DNA of 64,000 nt, from the NCBI RefSeq assembly GCF_913063425.1, contig NZ_CAJXYK010000002.1, positions 62,001 through 126,000 on the forward strand, in the 5' to 3' direction. The notes under the pieces are model-generated. The model made no database searches. It was not told where the DNA came from and worked only from the letters and a program-made list of their open reading frames with translations. Below, one piece after another: positions 45,401 through 53,385 of the stretch (position 1 is its first letter; each line of letters starts with the position of its first letter). Origin of the DNA: an uncultured Thiohalocapsa sp. (lineage in GTDB: Bacteria; Pseudomonadota; Gammaproteobacteria; Chromatiales; Chromatiaceae). The position numbers were made by a program, and so were the translations under genes.

Positions 45401-46406
45401 GCATGCCGGTGATGACGCGCTCGCGACAGGCCTTGAGCTGCGCCCGGTAACGCTCGGAGTGCTGCGCCTCCAGCAGCGCGATCTGCGTGGCGAGGTCCTG
45501 CGCGAGCCAGCCCACCAGCTCCCGCAGCCGGCCCGGCAGGGATCGCGGGCTGCCGTGATGGCAGGCGACCAGCCCCCAGAGCCCGCCGTCGCACACCAGG
45601 GAGCCGGTGAGTGTCGCCCGCACGCCCATGTTGCGCAGGTATTCCAGGTGCACCGGTGAGACGGCACGCAGCGCACTGAGCGACAGGTCGATGGGCACGG
45701 CGTCGACGTCACCCGGTGCCGCCCGCAGGGGTGCGGGCGGGGCGTGCACGTCGGCGACGATGCGCGTGGGGCTGCGCAGGTACAGCGCCCGGGCCTGCCG
45801 CGGGATGTCCGAGGCGGGATAACGCAGGCCGAGATAGGGCTCGCAGGCATCGGTGCGCGCTTCCGCGATCACCTCGCCATGCCGGTCGTCGGGGTCGAAG
45901 CGGTAGATCATCACCCGCTCGAAGCCCGTCAGCACCCGCAGCAGCTTCGCCGCAGCGTCGAGCCTGCGCGAAAGGGTCGGCTCGGCGCGCACGGCGCGCA
46001 TGCCGGCCAGGGCCTCCCGCATCCGCCCATCCACTTCGGCCGCTGTCCAGTCCGCGGGGTCCGGCTCCAGGTCCAGCACCAGCTGCGTGCCGCTTGCGTG
46101 CACCGAGCACCAGAAGCCCGCCGCCGGCGCCGCGGGCGGGCGCCACGGGAAGGTCGCGGGGTGCACAGGCTGTGCCTGCCAGCGCTGGGCGGCGGTGCGC
46201 ACGGCGGCGGCGAGATCCTCACCCAAGGCGGCTTCCAACGGCCGCCCCAGCAAGGTCTCGGCTGGGAGCCCCAGCAGGTCTGCCGTATTGCGCGAGGCCC
46301 GGCGCACCGTCAGCGTCGCCCCCGCCAGCACCAGCACCACCCCCTGCGACTGCACCGCCTCCGGATACTCGATGGGCTCGCGGTCGCACAGACTGAGATC
46401 CGGCAT
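42477..46406 (-). CDS. Bacteriophytochrome hybrid kinase: PAS-GAF-PHY, three PAS, HisKA_3, HATPase, REC
   Basis: About 1,309 residues. The N-terminus MPDLSLCDREPIEYPEAV has the biliverdin-attaching cysteine (Cys7) ahead of the PAS knot. GAF has RYPASDIPRQARALY (about 195) and the chromophore histidine in SPVHLEYLRNMG (about 250). PHY follows to about 500, then three PAS modules (520-920). The kinase motif is RLAKVLHDHLQQLLVG (His about 935) with HATPase (GTGFGILAMRERLRCLGG), and a receiver with LMDYSMPRMDG (about 1224) closes the protein. It should sense red/far-red light and phosphorylate its own or an external receiver; no output domain is present. I start at 46406 because the Cys lies where phytochromes need it; the frame extends further upstream. 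Confidence 0.92.
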   Translation of the reverse strand: MPDLSLCDREPIEYPEAVQSQGVVLVLAGATLTVRRASRNTADLLGLPAETLLGRPLEAALGEDLAAAVRTAAQRWQAQPVHPATFPWRPPAAPAAGFWCSVHASGTQLVLDLEPDPADWTAAEVDGRMREALAGMRAVRAEPTLSRRLDAAAKLLRVLTGFERVMIYRFDPDDRHGEVIAEARTDACEPYLGLRYPASDIPRQARALYLRSPTRIVADVHAPPAPLRAAPGDVDAVPIDLSLSALRAVSPVHLEYLRNMGVRATLTGSLVCDGGLWGLVACHHGSPRSLPGRLRELVGWLAQDLATQIALLEAQHSERYRAQLKACRERVITGMRAGDGLADLIRGPQLRDVLDAVAADGVALVQDGPVVTGGVTPPPERCAALAARLGECAVSPGAHLFATDCLSRDFPGTEDLADTASGVLMQPLSDATGLKLLCFRGELLQDVTWGGNPDKAAAVDADGRISPRKSFAAWRETVRRHARRWRREELESAREFGVLVDVESRRVAEQAVRDSEARFRSMLDNAPVGIFIKDLQGRYTLVNRHCEALLGHTNAEVQGKRPEDILPPEAAAEIAAKDQAVAVSLQTESSEDVIPWPQGTRVLLSTRFPLRDAADRVTAVAGISVDVTERRRAEAARDLALAKYQALFQHFPLGITVCDREGAIVEANPTSEQMLGVGLDEHTSRRIDGPEWSIQRPDGSPLPAAEYASVRAWRERAVVRDQEMVLVGADGDRRWLKVSAAPLSVGELGALVVYEDITERKRIEARREAEAALRESERRFRIMADELPVLVWVNDPNLNCTMVNKTYREYLGRAESACLGRQWLDALHPDDRDAYCEAFFAKLGLGEAFQGQCRVRRADGEWRWVETFARPVYADDGQCQGTVGTTMDITDRKAAEDALRESHDTLERHAEQLGRLTSALTLAEQRERERLAKVLHDHLQQLLVGAAMGVERVARRVRKAGLVPATAVGADIEDALASLRDLLRQSVDAARTLVADLGPPILHDVGMDAALEWLARTMHDNHGLDVSLRLEVDIPVQSEDVRSVLFECVREALFNVVKHAQCEQAEVVTCRDDDGCFCLEVRDAGRGFDTARLTAGDTDGTGFGILAMRERLRCLGGRCDIGSRPGAGTRVVLRAPSDRPPQRDLPIGAEAAGAAAGAGSPDGNAGAEPAQVSVLLVDDHAMVRQGLKALLADEPNLTVVGEACDGAEALEQVARLAPRLVLMDYSMPRMDGLEATRQLRAEHPGVCVIGLSMYQEADRAAAMLAAGACAYVDKTAGADVLLAAIREQLPRCGIDGGAQIPATGAGRSA

Positions 46407-46737
46407 TGGGGTGGTGTCCGGCGTCAAGGCTGTCCTCGCTCTGGTGTCGTTATGCTGGGCGCAGGCGCGCCGCGTCGAGTCGAGTCGCCGCAGCGCCCGC
46501 CCTGCGGCGGCGGGCACGGGGCATGCTAACGCCTGCAAATGCCGAGGGCATTTCTCTGAGATTGCAACACTCTGCGCAGCAGTGCCCAGCCTCAGGCGAC
46601 GACCGACCGCGAATCCCTGAGCAGATGCCGGCACGACTCCGTATCAGCGCGGGCAGCGTGCACCCATGTCAGGCCGCTCGGCCGGCGTGTGTCCGGGCGA
46701 CCATGGTTGGGACGAGTGCCTGTGATCGACCGCCCGG
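46407..46737. other. Divergent gap between phytochrome and ABC ATPase genes
   Basis: Presumably carries promoters for both divergent genes, but I cannot place -35/-10 boxes with confidence. The only clear element is the hairpin at 46537-46553. Confidence 0.4.
46537..46553. repeat. Small perfect inverted repeat
   Basis: AAATGCC-GAG-GGCATTT, seven-base arms, 131 bases upstream of the phytochrome ATG and 185 bases upstream of the ABC gene start. It could be an operator for either gene. Confidence 0.4.
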
Positions 46738-47931
46738 ATGACGGATAATCCCGCGTCGCCGCCGGCGACAGCATCTTTCACCAGGCCCGGGATTCCCCGG
46801 GCAGCCGCAACCCGACAGTCCGACACCCCCATGCCCCCCGCCCAGGACGCCGCCGCCCCCGAGCCCATCCAGACCGCCGCAAGCCAGCTCTCGGTGCTGG
46901 AGGTGAGCGTCGCCTACGGCGACAACACCGTGGTGCAGGATGTCTCCTTCGTGCTGGAGCCCGGCAACATCGGCTGCCTGCTGGGGCCGAGCGGCTGTGG
47001 CAAGACCACACTGCTGCGCGCCATCGCCGGCTTCGAGCCCCTGAGCCGCGGCGAGATCCGCCTGCACGGCGAGCTGGTTTCCCGCCCCGGCTTCACACTG
47101 GCACCGGAGCAGCGGCAGATCGGCATGGTGTTCCAGGACTTCGCCCTCTTTCCGCACCTGAGCGTGAGCCGCAACATCGCCTTCGGCCTGCGCGACCAGC
47201 CCGCCGCCGCCCGCCGGCGCCGGGTCGGCGAGCTGCTGGAGCTGGTGGGGCTCACCGGTGCCGCACGCCAGTACCCGCACGAGCTCTCCGGCGGCATGCA
47301 GCAGCGGGTCGCCCTGGCCCGGGCCATGGCGCCGCGCCCGCAGATCCTGTTGCTGGACGAGCCCTTCTCCAGCATGGATGCGGACCTGCGCGAGCAGATC
47401 GCCCGCGAGGTCCGCGACGTGCTGAAGCGCGAGGGCATCACCGCCATACTGGTGACCCACGACCAGCTGGAGGCCTTTGCGATGGCCGACCTCATCGGCG
47501 TCATCGGCGGCGGGCGGGTGCACCAGTGGGGCAGCGGCTTCAGTCTCTACCACGAGCCCGCGGACCGCTTCGTCGCTGACTTCATCGGCCAGGGCGTGCT
47601 GCTGCCCGCGAGCGTCCATGACGACATCCGCGTCAAGACCGAGCTCGGACGCATCGCCGGAGAGCATCCCCACGGCCTCGCCCCCGGCACGCCGGCGGAG
47701 GTGCTGATCCGCCCCGACGACATGGTCTACGACGAATCGAGCCCGCGGAAGGCCGTGGTGGTGGAGCGCGCCTTCCGCGGCGCCGAGTTCATGTACACCC
47801 TGAGGCTCGGCAGCGGCACCGAGGTGCTCTGTCTGGTGCCGAGCCACCACCGCCACGCCGTGGGCGAGGAGATCGGCGTGCGCCTGCAGGCGGATCATCT
47901 GGTGGTGTTTCCGGTGCGGGAGGGGGAGTAA
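46738..47931 (+). CDS. FbpC/PotA-type ABC transporter ATP-binding protein
   Basis: About 397 residues. The ABC core has GPSGCGKTTLLRAIAGFE, Q-loop GMVFQDFALFPHLSV, signature ELSGGMQQRVALARAMA, Walker B ILLLDEPFSSMD and switch VTHDQLEAFAMAD; a TOBE-like C-terminal region follows (VLIRPDDMVYDES). This style is typical of ferric iron (FbpC) or polyamine importers. No permease or binding-protein gene is adjacent; the next gene is a RuBisCO-like protein whose ribosome site lies inside this gene's end. The first 40 or so residues look unstructured, and ATG 46831 is an alternative start. Confidence 0.88.
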   Translation: MTDNPASPPATASFTRPGIPRAAATRQSDTPMPPAQDAAAPEPIQTAASQLSVLEVSVAYGDNTVVQDVSFVLEPGNIGCLLGPSGCGKTTLLRAIAGFEPLSRGEIRLHGELVSRPGFTLAPEQRQIGMVFQDFALFPHLSVSRNIAFGLRDQPAAARRRRVGELLELVGLTGAARQYPHELSGGMQQRVALARAMAPRPQILLLDEPFSSMDADLREQIAREVRDVLKREGITAILVTHDQLEAFAMADLIGVIGGGRVHQWGSGFSLYHEPADRFVADFIGQGVLLPASVHDDIRVKTELGRIAGEHPHGLAPGTPAEVLIRPDDMVYDESSPRKAVVVERAFRGAEFMYTLRLGSGTEVLCLVPSHHRHAVGEEIGVRLQADHLVVFPVREGE

Positions 47932-47938
47932 ACGTGAA

Positions 47939-49093
47939 ATGACCATCGAAGATCCCGTCGCGCTGGCACTGAGCGGTGAGCGCTTCGCCGCGCGCTGTCG
48001 CATCCGCGCCGACGATGCTGCGGCGGCGCTGGTGCGCGCCCGCGAGATCTGCCTGGAGCAGACCGTGGAATTCCCGGATGCGCTGATCCCGAATACGGCC
48101 ATCCGCGAGCAGATCGTCGGCGCCCCGGATGCGCCGGTGGCCGTCGGCGACGGCGCCTGGGACGTGACCATCCGTTACCCCGTTGAAGCCGCCGGCGGCG
48201 AGCTGACGCAGCTGCTGAACGTGCTTTTCGGCAACGTCGCCCTGCAGCCGGGCGTCAGGCTCATGGACATCGCGCTGCCGCCCGCCCTGGCGCAGGGCTT
48301 GCCCGGGCCGCGCTTCGGCATCAGGGGGCTGCGCCGGCTGCTCGACGTGCACGACCGGCCCCTGCTCTGCACGGCGCTCAAGCCCATGGGCCTGTCCGCG
48401 CCGGCCCTGGCACAGCTCGCCTATGAGCTGGCGCTCGGCGGCATCGACCTCATCAAGGACGACCACGGGCTCGCCGACCAGCCCTTCTCGCCCTTCGCCG
48501 AGCGCGTGCCCCGCTGCGCGGCGGCCGTCGCCCGCGCCAACCAGGAGACCGGCCGCCGCTGCCTCTATCTGCCGAACGTCACGGCGCCCGCCGCCGCCGT
48601 CGGGCCCCGGGCGCGGGCCGCACGCGACAGCGGTGCCGGCGGACTCCTGTTCTGCCCCGGGCTCGCGGGCTTTGATGCCATGCGCGGGCTCGCCGCCGAT
48701 GACGACCTCGCACTGCCCATCCTGAGCCACCCCGCCCTTGTCGGCGGCCTCGCGCTCAGCCCGGACACGGGTCTCAGCCCGCGGATGCTCTACGGCCGGC
48801 TCAACCGCCTCGCCGGCGCCGATGCCGCCATCTTCCCACACCTGGGCGGGCGCTTCGCCTTCTCCGCGGCCGACTGCCGGGACATCGCCGCCGGCTGCAC
48901 CGATGCCATGGGCGACACCGCCCCCATCTTTCCGGTGCCCGCGGGCGGCATGAAGCTGGCCCGGGTGCGCGAGCTGTGTGAGTTCTACGGCCGCGACTGC
49001 ATGCTCCTCATCGGCGGCGACCTCCACGCCCTGGAGCCCGGCGAGGACCTGGTGAGCCGCTGCCGGCGCTTCGTGGCCCTGGCCGCAGGCTGA
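47939..49093 (+). CDS. RuBisCO-like protein (form IV)
   Basis: A 384-residue RuBisCO large-chain homologue: YPVEAAGGELTQLLNVLFGN, LLCTALKPMGL (the active-site lysine of the ALKP/IKPK position), LALGGIDLIKDDHGLAD (the carbamylation lysine, about 173) and a C-terminal GGDLHALEP. In RuBisCO the metal site reads KDDE; here it is KDDH, so one metal-binding acid is histidine, and loop 6 lacks the catalytic lysine pattern. Carbon fixation is therefore excluded. Known RLPs act as enolases or isomerases in methionine salvage or in sugar-acid pathways; which subgroup this is cannot be told. GGGGGAG at the end of the ABC gene serves its ATG. Confidence 0.88.
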   Translation: MTIEDPVALALSGERFAARCRIRADDAAAALVRAREICLEQTVEFPDALIPNTAIREQIVGAPDAPVAVGDGAWDVTIRYPVEAAGGELTQLLNVLFGNVALQPGVRLMDIALPPALAQGLPGPRFGIRGLRRLLDVHDRPLLCTALKPMGLSAPALAQLAYELALGGIDLIKDDHGLADQPFSPFAERVPRCAAAVARANQETGRRCLYLPNVTAPAAAVGPRARAARDSGAGGLLFCPGLAGFDAMRGLAADDDLALPILSHPALVGGLALSPDTGLSPRMLYGRLNRLAGADAAIFPHLGGRFAFSAADCRDIAAGCTDAMGDTAPIFPVPAGGMKLARVRELCEFYGRDCMLLIGGDLHALEPGEDLVSRCRRFVALAAG

Positions 49094-49108
49094 CGCCCGC
49101 GGCTGCGC

Positions 49109-50386
49109 TCACTCCGCCCCCTTGGCCCCGACGCGCAGCAACGGCAGCAGCAACAGCGAGCCCAGCACCATGGCCGCGGCGGCAAGGTAGAGCACGGTGT
49201 CGAAGCCGAAACGGCTCGCCAGCACCCCTGCCCCGAAGGCGGCCGCCACACTCGCCAGCGCCGTGGTGGAGTTGAGAATCCCCACCGCCTCCCCTTCCGC
49301 CATGGTGGACAGCGCCGCCGCCCAGGCTGTGCCGGCGACGATGAGCGGCGACCAGGCCACCGGCAGCAGCACGAAGGCGAGCGGCCCCAGCACCGCCACC
49401 CCCGCCGGCTGCCAGATGGCCAGTGCCGCCATGGCACCGACAGAGGCGAGGCTCATGAGGCTGCCGGCGAGCACCACGGCACCGTCGCCGATGCGCTGCC
49501 CGAGCACACCCGAGGGCGCATAGGCGAACACGCCGATGCCGGCACCGACGGCGTAGTAGACGGACGAGGCCCCGGCACCGACGCCGTAGACCTGCTGCAT
49601 CAGCAGCGGATACAGGTTGTAGACCAGCCAGGTGCCGAGCATGATCAGCAGCCAGCACAGCATGAAGAGCGCGTAGGGGCTGCGCAGATCCGCGAGGAAG
49701 CGCCCGAGCAGCGCCCCGGTGGCGGGGCCGATGTGGGCGTGCGGGAACATCTGCCGCGGCGGTGCGTGCCGACGCGCCGCAACGCCCTCGCCAGGCCCGG
49801 CGGCCGGCGCCGCGGGCGCGTGCTGCGCCACCCGCCGCCCCCGCGGTGCACCGATCAGCCCGAGCAGCAGGCCCGGCAGCATCAGCGCGGCGGACGCCAG
49901 CATGCCCCAGGCCGGCGCCTGCTGGAGCAAGGCCGCGAGCCCGAGACCCGCCGCCTGGCCGACGCCGTAGCAGGTCTGCATCCAGCCGATGCGCCGGTCC
50001 CACTCCTGGCGCGGGCGAAACTCCACGATGAACATCGACGCCACGGTGTTGGTGGCCGCGACCCCGAGCCCCTGAATCAGCGCCAGCACGAACCATTCCA
50101 GCACCGTCTGCGCATACGGAAACAGCCCGAGGCCGACGGCCAGCAGCAGATAGCCGGCGGCGTAGATCAGCCGATGCCGCCCGCTGCCATCCGCCAGGGC
50201 GCCGAACAGGGGTGCCGTCAGCTGGCCCATGTACAGCGCCGCAACCACCAGCCCCGCCTCCGCCGGTCCCGCCGCCCCGCCGACGATCAGCGGCACCAGA
50301 ATCGGCGCGGTGCCGAGCACCACCAACCCCTGAAAGGCATAGCCCCCGTACCAAGGGGACATGGACGCGAATGGGCCTGACTGCAT
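49109..50386 (-). CDS. MFS transporter
   Basis: About 425 residues with 12 predicted helices and a basic cytoplasmic loop near the middle (GAPRGRRVAQHA...ARRHAPPRQMF). The loop motif after helix 2, GALADGSGRHRLIYAAG, is a standard MFS motif A; EFRPRQEWDRRIGWMQTCYG marks helix 4-5. Substrate unknown. It is convergent with the RuBisCO-like gene with 15 bases between stops. I start at the ATG 50386; ATG 50362 is possible and the longer frame upstream is not needed. Confidence 0.85.
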   Translation of the reverse strand: MQSGPFASMSPWYGGYAFQGLVVLGTAPILVPLIVGGAAGPAEAGLVVAALYMGQLTAPLFGALADGSGRHRLIYAAGYLLLAVGLGLFPYAQTVLEWFVLALIQGLGVAATNTVASMFIVEFRPRQEWDRRIGWMQTCYGVGQAAGLGLAALLQQAPAWGMLASAALMLPGLLLGLIGAPRGRRVAQHAPAAPAAGPGEGVAARRHAPPRQMFPHAHIGPATGALLGRFLADLRSPYALFMLCWLLIMLGTWLVYNLYPLLMQQVYGVGAGASSVYYAVGAGIGVFAYAPSGVLGQRIGDGAVVLAGSLMSLASVGAMAALAIWQPAGVAVLGPLAFVLLPVAWSPLIVAGTAWAAALSTMAEGEAVGILNSTTALASVAAAFGAGVLASRFGFDTVLYLAAAAMVLGSLLLLPLLRVGAKGAE

Positions 50387-50650
50387 CCCCGACGACTCCC
50401 GACTGCTGCGATGACGCGGCGGCGACCATGCCACAGGGACTGACCCCATGTCGATGTGCAGGAAGGCCGCAAGCCCGGAGCGCAATCAGCACATGCTCAC
50501 CCTGATACGGTTCCTGAGCCTCGCGGAACACTGATGTACGCCTGACGACTCCGCCAGGCCGACGCCAAGCTCCGGCCGGCGCTTCTTGCGTTGCCGCAGT
50601 TTTGCACGGGCTGCGGTTGCCGCTGTCATCCCGTTGCCGGAACCGGACGG

Positions 50651-52027
50651 TCACCGGCCGCCGCCGCGGGTGAGGTCCACGACGGGCGAGAGCCAGCCCT
50701 GCCGCCCCCAGGGATGCCCTTCCCAGATGAGCTGCTTGAGCCCGGTGCCGCAGAGCCGGACGCCGCCGACACCGGCGAGGGCGCTGTCCAGGCACAGCAG
50801 CGGCACCTGCGGCCGCAGCCAGGCCGGCACACCGGCCTCCTGGAACAGGGTCTTCAGGTCCGCTGCGGGCCGCCCGGGACGGGCACAGCGCAGCCCTGGG
50901 ACGCCGAAGCACACACGCACCTGCGCCGGCATCGCTGCGTCGTGGAGCACCCAGCGCAGGGTCCCGAGCGGGGGCGGCAGTGACAGCGACGCGGCTCCGG
51001 GCAGCGGCAGCAGGCAGCTGCCGGGAGCCGGCGGCTCCGGCAGCGGGGACAAGGCGTACAGCGCATCCCGATGCCGGCGCACCTCGCAGCCGGGCCAGGC
51101 CACCAGCGGCTGGCGGTCGGCGCCCGCCTCCAGCACCTCCGTCGTGATGCGGCGCAGCCGATCCGCGTCCGGCACCGGGAAGTCCAGGCGCAGGAGCCAG
51201 CGGCGCAGCACCAGGCGCTGGCGGGGACCGGACAGTCGACGCAGACCGGCCATCGAGAGCGCCCGCGGGAGCACATCGCCGGTGTCGCCGGCGGCGCCGA
51301 GCCCTTTCAACAGCGCGTCGGCGAGCTCGTCCAGCAGCGCCGCCGCCTCGGCGCAGTGCGCCGCGGAGCGCGCCAGGGTGCGGTCCAGCGCGGGCCAGCG
51401 CTCGCGCAGCCGCGGGATCACCCGGTGGCGGAGGCGGTTGCGGTCCAGCGCGGCGTCGGCGTTGCTCGGGTCCTCCACCCATTTGAGGCCATGGGCGCGG
51501 GCATAGTCCAGGATTGCCGCCCGCGGCAGCTCCAGCAGCGGGCGCAGCAGGGTGCCGGCGCCGAGGCGGGCGCGGGCGGGCATGGCGGCAAGCCCGTGCG
51601 GACCTGCACCGCGGAGCAGAGCGAGCAGCAGGGTCTCGGCCTGGTCGTCGCGGTGCTGGGCGGTGGCCAGCGCCTCGCCCGGTTGCAGCAGCGCCCCAAA
51701 GGCACCGTAGCGGGCCTCGCGGGCAGCGGCCTCAGGGCTCTCGCCGGCGGTCGGTTGCAGCCCGAGCTGCAATACCTTCAGGGGAATCCCGAGCGCTGCA
51801 CAGACCCGCTGGCAGTGCGCCACCCAGGCGTCCGCCGCCGGCTGCAGGCCGTGGTGCACATGCACCGCGGCAAGATCCAGGCGCAGCGGCACACGCAGCC
51901 GGGCGGCGGCGTGCAGGAGTCCATGGGAGTCGAGCCCGCCGCTGTAGGCGATCCAGAGCCGCCCGCCGGCGGCGGGGGCCAGCGCCGCGGCGAGGCGCGC
52001 ATCGGTGAGCTGGTCGGCGGGCCGCAT
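50651..52027 (-). CDS. tilS: tRNA(Ile) lysidine synthetase
   Basis: A 458-residue enzyme that converts C34 of the AUA-reading tRNA(Ile) to lysidine. The PP-loop is IAYSGGLDSHGLLH near residues 28-41, followed by VHVHHGLQPAADAWV, AREARYGAF, TAQHRDDQAETLLLALLRG and WVEDPSNADAALDRNRLRHRV, all TilS marks. The C-terminal domain contains LKTLFQEAGVPAWLRPQVPLL. The start at 52027 matches family length; the frame extends upstream but into the accA coding region. It follows accA by 46 bases, a common gene pair in gammaproteobacteria. Confidence 0.96.
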   Translation of the reverse strand: MRPADQLTDARLAAALAPAAGGRLWIAYSGGLDSHGLLHAAARLRVPLRLDLAAVHVHHGLQPAADAWVAHCQRVCAALGIPLKVLQLGLQPTAGESPEAAAREARYGAFGALLQPGEALATAQHRDDQAETLLLALLRGAGPHGLAAMPARARLGAGTLLRPLLELPRAAILDYARAHGLKWVEDPSNADAALDRNRLRHRVIPRLRERWPALDRTLARSAAHCAEAAALLDELADALLKGLGAAGDTGDVLPRALSMAGLRRLSGPRQRLVLRRWLLRLDFPVPDADRLRRITTEVLEAGADRQPLVAWPGCEVRRHRDALYALSPLPEPPAPGSCLLPLPGAASLSLPPPLGTLRWVLHDAAMPAQVRVCFGVPGLRCARPGRPAADLKTLFQEAGVPAWLRPQVPLLCLDSALAGVGGVRLCGTGLKQLIWEGHPWGRQGWLSPVVDLTRGGGR

Positions 52028-52073
52028 GACAAGCCGGCTGGAGCCCGGCCGGGTCAGGTCAGTGCCCGACGCC

Positions 52074-53030
52074 TCAGTCCTTGAGCCGGCCGTAGCTGCG
52101 GAGCCGATCGTAGCGGGTGGCCAGCAGCTGCTCCATGGACATGGCTTCGAGCTCGCCCAGGGCCTCGATGAGGGTGTCGCGCAGGGAGCCCGCCATGGTG
52201 TCCACGTCGCGGTGGGCACCGCCCAGGGGCTCGGGCACCACGGCGTCCACCAGGCCCAGGTCGTAGAGACGCGAGGAGGTGATGGCCATGGCCTCGGCGG
52301 CGAGCTGCGCCTTGTCGGCGCTCTTCCAGAGGATGGACGCGCAGCCCTCCGGCGAGATCACCGAATAGGTGCTGAACTGGAGCATGATGAGCCGGTCGCC
52401 GACGCCGATGGCCAGCGCCCCGCCGGAGCCGCCCTCGCCGGTGACGGTGCAGACGATGGGCACCCGCAGCGTGGCCATGACCTGGAGGTTCCGGGCGATG
52501 GCCTCGCTCTGGCCGCGCTCCTCGGCACCGACGCCGGGATAGGCCCCGGGGGTGTCGATGAAGGTGAAGATGGGCAGCCCGAACCGCTCGGCGAGCTGCA
52601 TCAGCCTGAGCGCCTTGCGGTAGCCCTCCGGTCGCGGCATGCCGAAGTTGCGGTGGATCTTCTCTTTGGTGTCGCGGCCCTTCTGGTGGCCGATGATGAC
52701 CACGGCACGGCCGTCGAGGCGCGCGAGACCGCCGACGATGGCGTGATCGTCCGCAAAGGCACGGTCGCCGTGCAGCTCCTGGAAGTCCTCGAAGATACGC
52801 CGGGCGTAGTCGAGGAAATAGGGCCGCAGCGGATGCCGGGACAGCTGCGAGACCTGCCAGGGGGTGAGGCCGGAGAAGATCTGCTCGGTGAGCGCGCGGC
52901 TCTTCACCTGGAGATGCTCGATCTCCTCGGCGATGTTGATCTCGTTGTCGTCACCGACGTGCTTGAGCTCCTCGATCTTGGCCTCGAGCTCGGCGACCGG
53001 CTGTTCGAAGGGCAGAAAGTTCAGATCCAT
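52074..53030 (-). CDS. accA: Acetyl-CoA carboxylase carboxyltransferase subunit alpha
   Basis: A 318-residue subunit starting [22 protein letters not shown]. It has [112 protein letters not shown] and [12 protein letters not shown], the full AccA pattern. With AccD it transfers carboxyl from biotin to acetyl-CoA, the committed step of fatty acid synthesis. It lies between the 56-residue membrane protein and tilS. Confidence 0.98.
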   Translation of the reverse strand: MDLNFLPFEQPVAELEAKIEELKHVGDDNEINIAEEIEHLQVKSRALTEQIFSGLTPWQVSQLSRHPLRPYFLDYARRIFEDFQELHGDRAFADDHAIVGGLARLDGRAVVIIGHQKGRDTKEKIHRNFGMPRPEGYRKALRLMQLAERFGLPIFTFIDTPGAYPGVGAEERGQSEAIARNLQVMATLRVPIVCTVTGEGGSGGALAIGVGDRLIMLQFSTYSVISPEGCASILWKSADKAQLAAEAMAITSSRLYDLGLVDAVVPEPLGGAHRDVDTMAGSLRDTLIEALGELEAMSMEQLLATRYDRLRSYGRLKD

Positions 53031-53164
53031 AACCGCCCGATTCTACCGCGAGAGGAACCCCCGAGGACAGTGAGGATGTGCTGCAAAGGTCACCTGGACC
53101 TGAGCGGCGGCACCGGTGCGGCCGCCCTGGGCCGGCACCGCGATGCGTGCGGGTCGCCGCGCGC

Positions 53165-53335
53165 TCAGCGCTCCTGCTTGCCCTCTCCATCCGCGTCTGC
53201 ATCCGCATCGACGATGCGCACCTGCTGCCGCCCGGCGCCCTTGGTGGGCTTGCCCGAGCCGTCCCGGGACAGGCCGATGGCGATGGCGATCATCAGGATC
53301 ACGGCGATGACGAGGACGATGTTGGTCAGCAGCAT
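53165..53335 (-). CDS. Small single-pass membrane protein, 56 residues
   Basis: A short frame with ATG at 53335-53333 and GGAG six bases upstream. Residues 5-22 (NIVLVIAVILMIAIAIGL) form one strong membrane helix. The rest is a polar, charged tail (SRDGSGKPTKGAGRQQVR, then DADADADGEGKQER). No family is recognised. It lies between dinB (50 bases upstream on the same strand) and accA (134 bases downstream), so it is probably expressed with them. Codon use is in keeping with its neighbours, and the ribosome-binding site supports a real gene. Confidence 0.65.
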   Translation of the reverse strand: MLLTNIVLVIAVILMIAIAIGLSRDGSGKPTKGAGRQQVRIVDADADADGEGKQER

Positions 53336-53385
53336 GACAGGCTCCGGCCGCGGTGCATGAGACCGACGATTCTAGCATCAGGCCG

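Noticed and set aside
42339-45659. A 1,106-codon plus-strand frame
   Set aside because: Exact antisense of the phytochrome hybrid. The sense protein has full domain motifs and the antisense has none.
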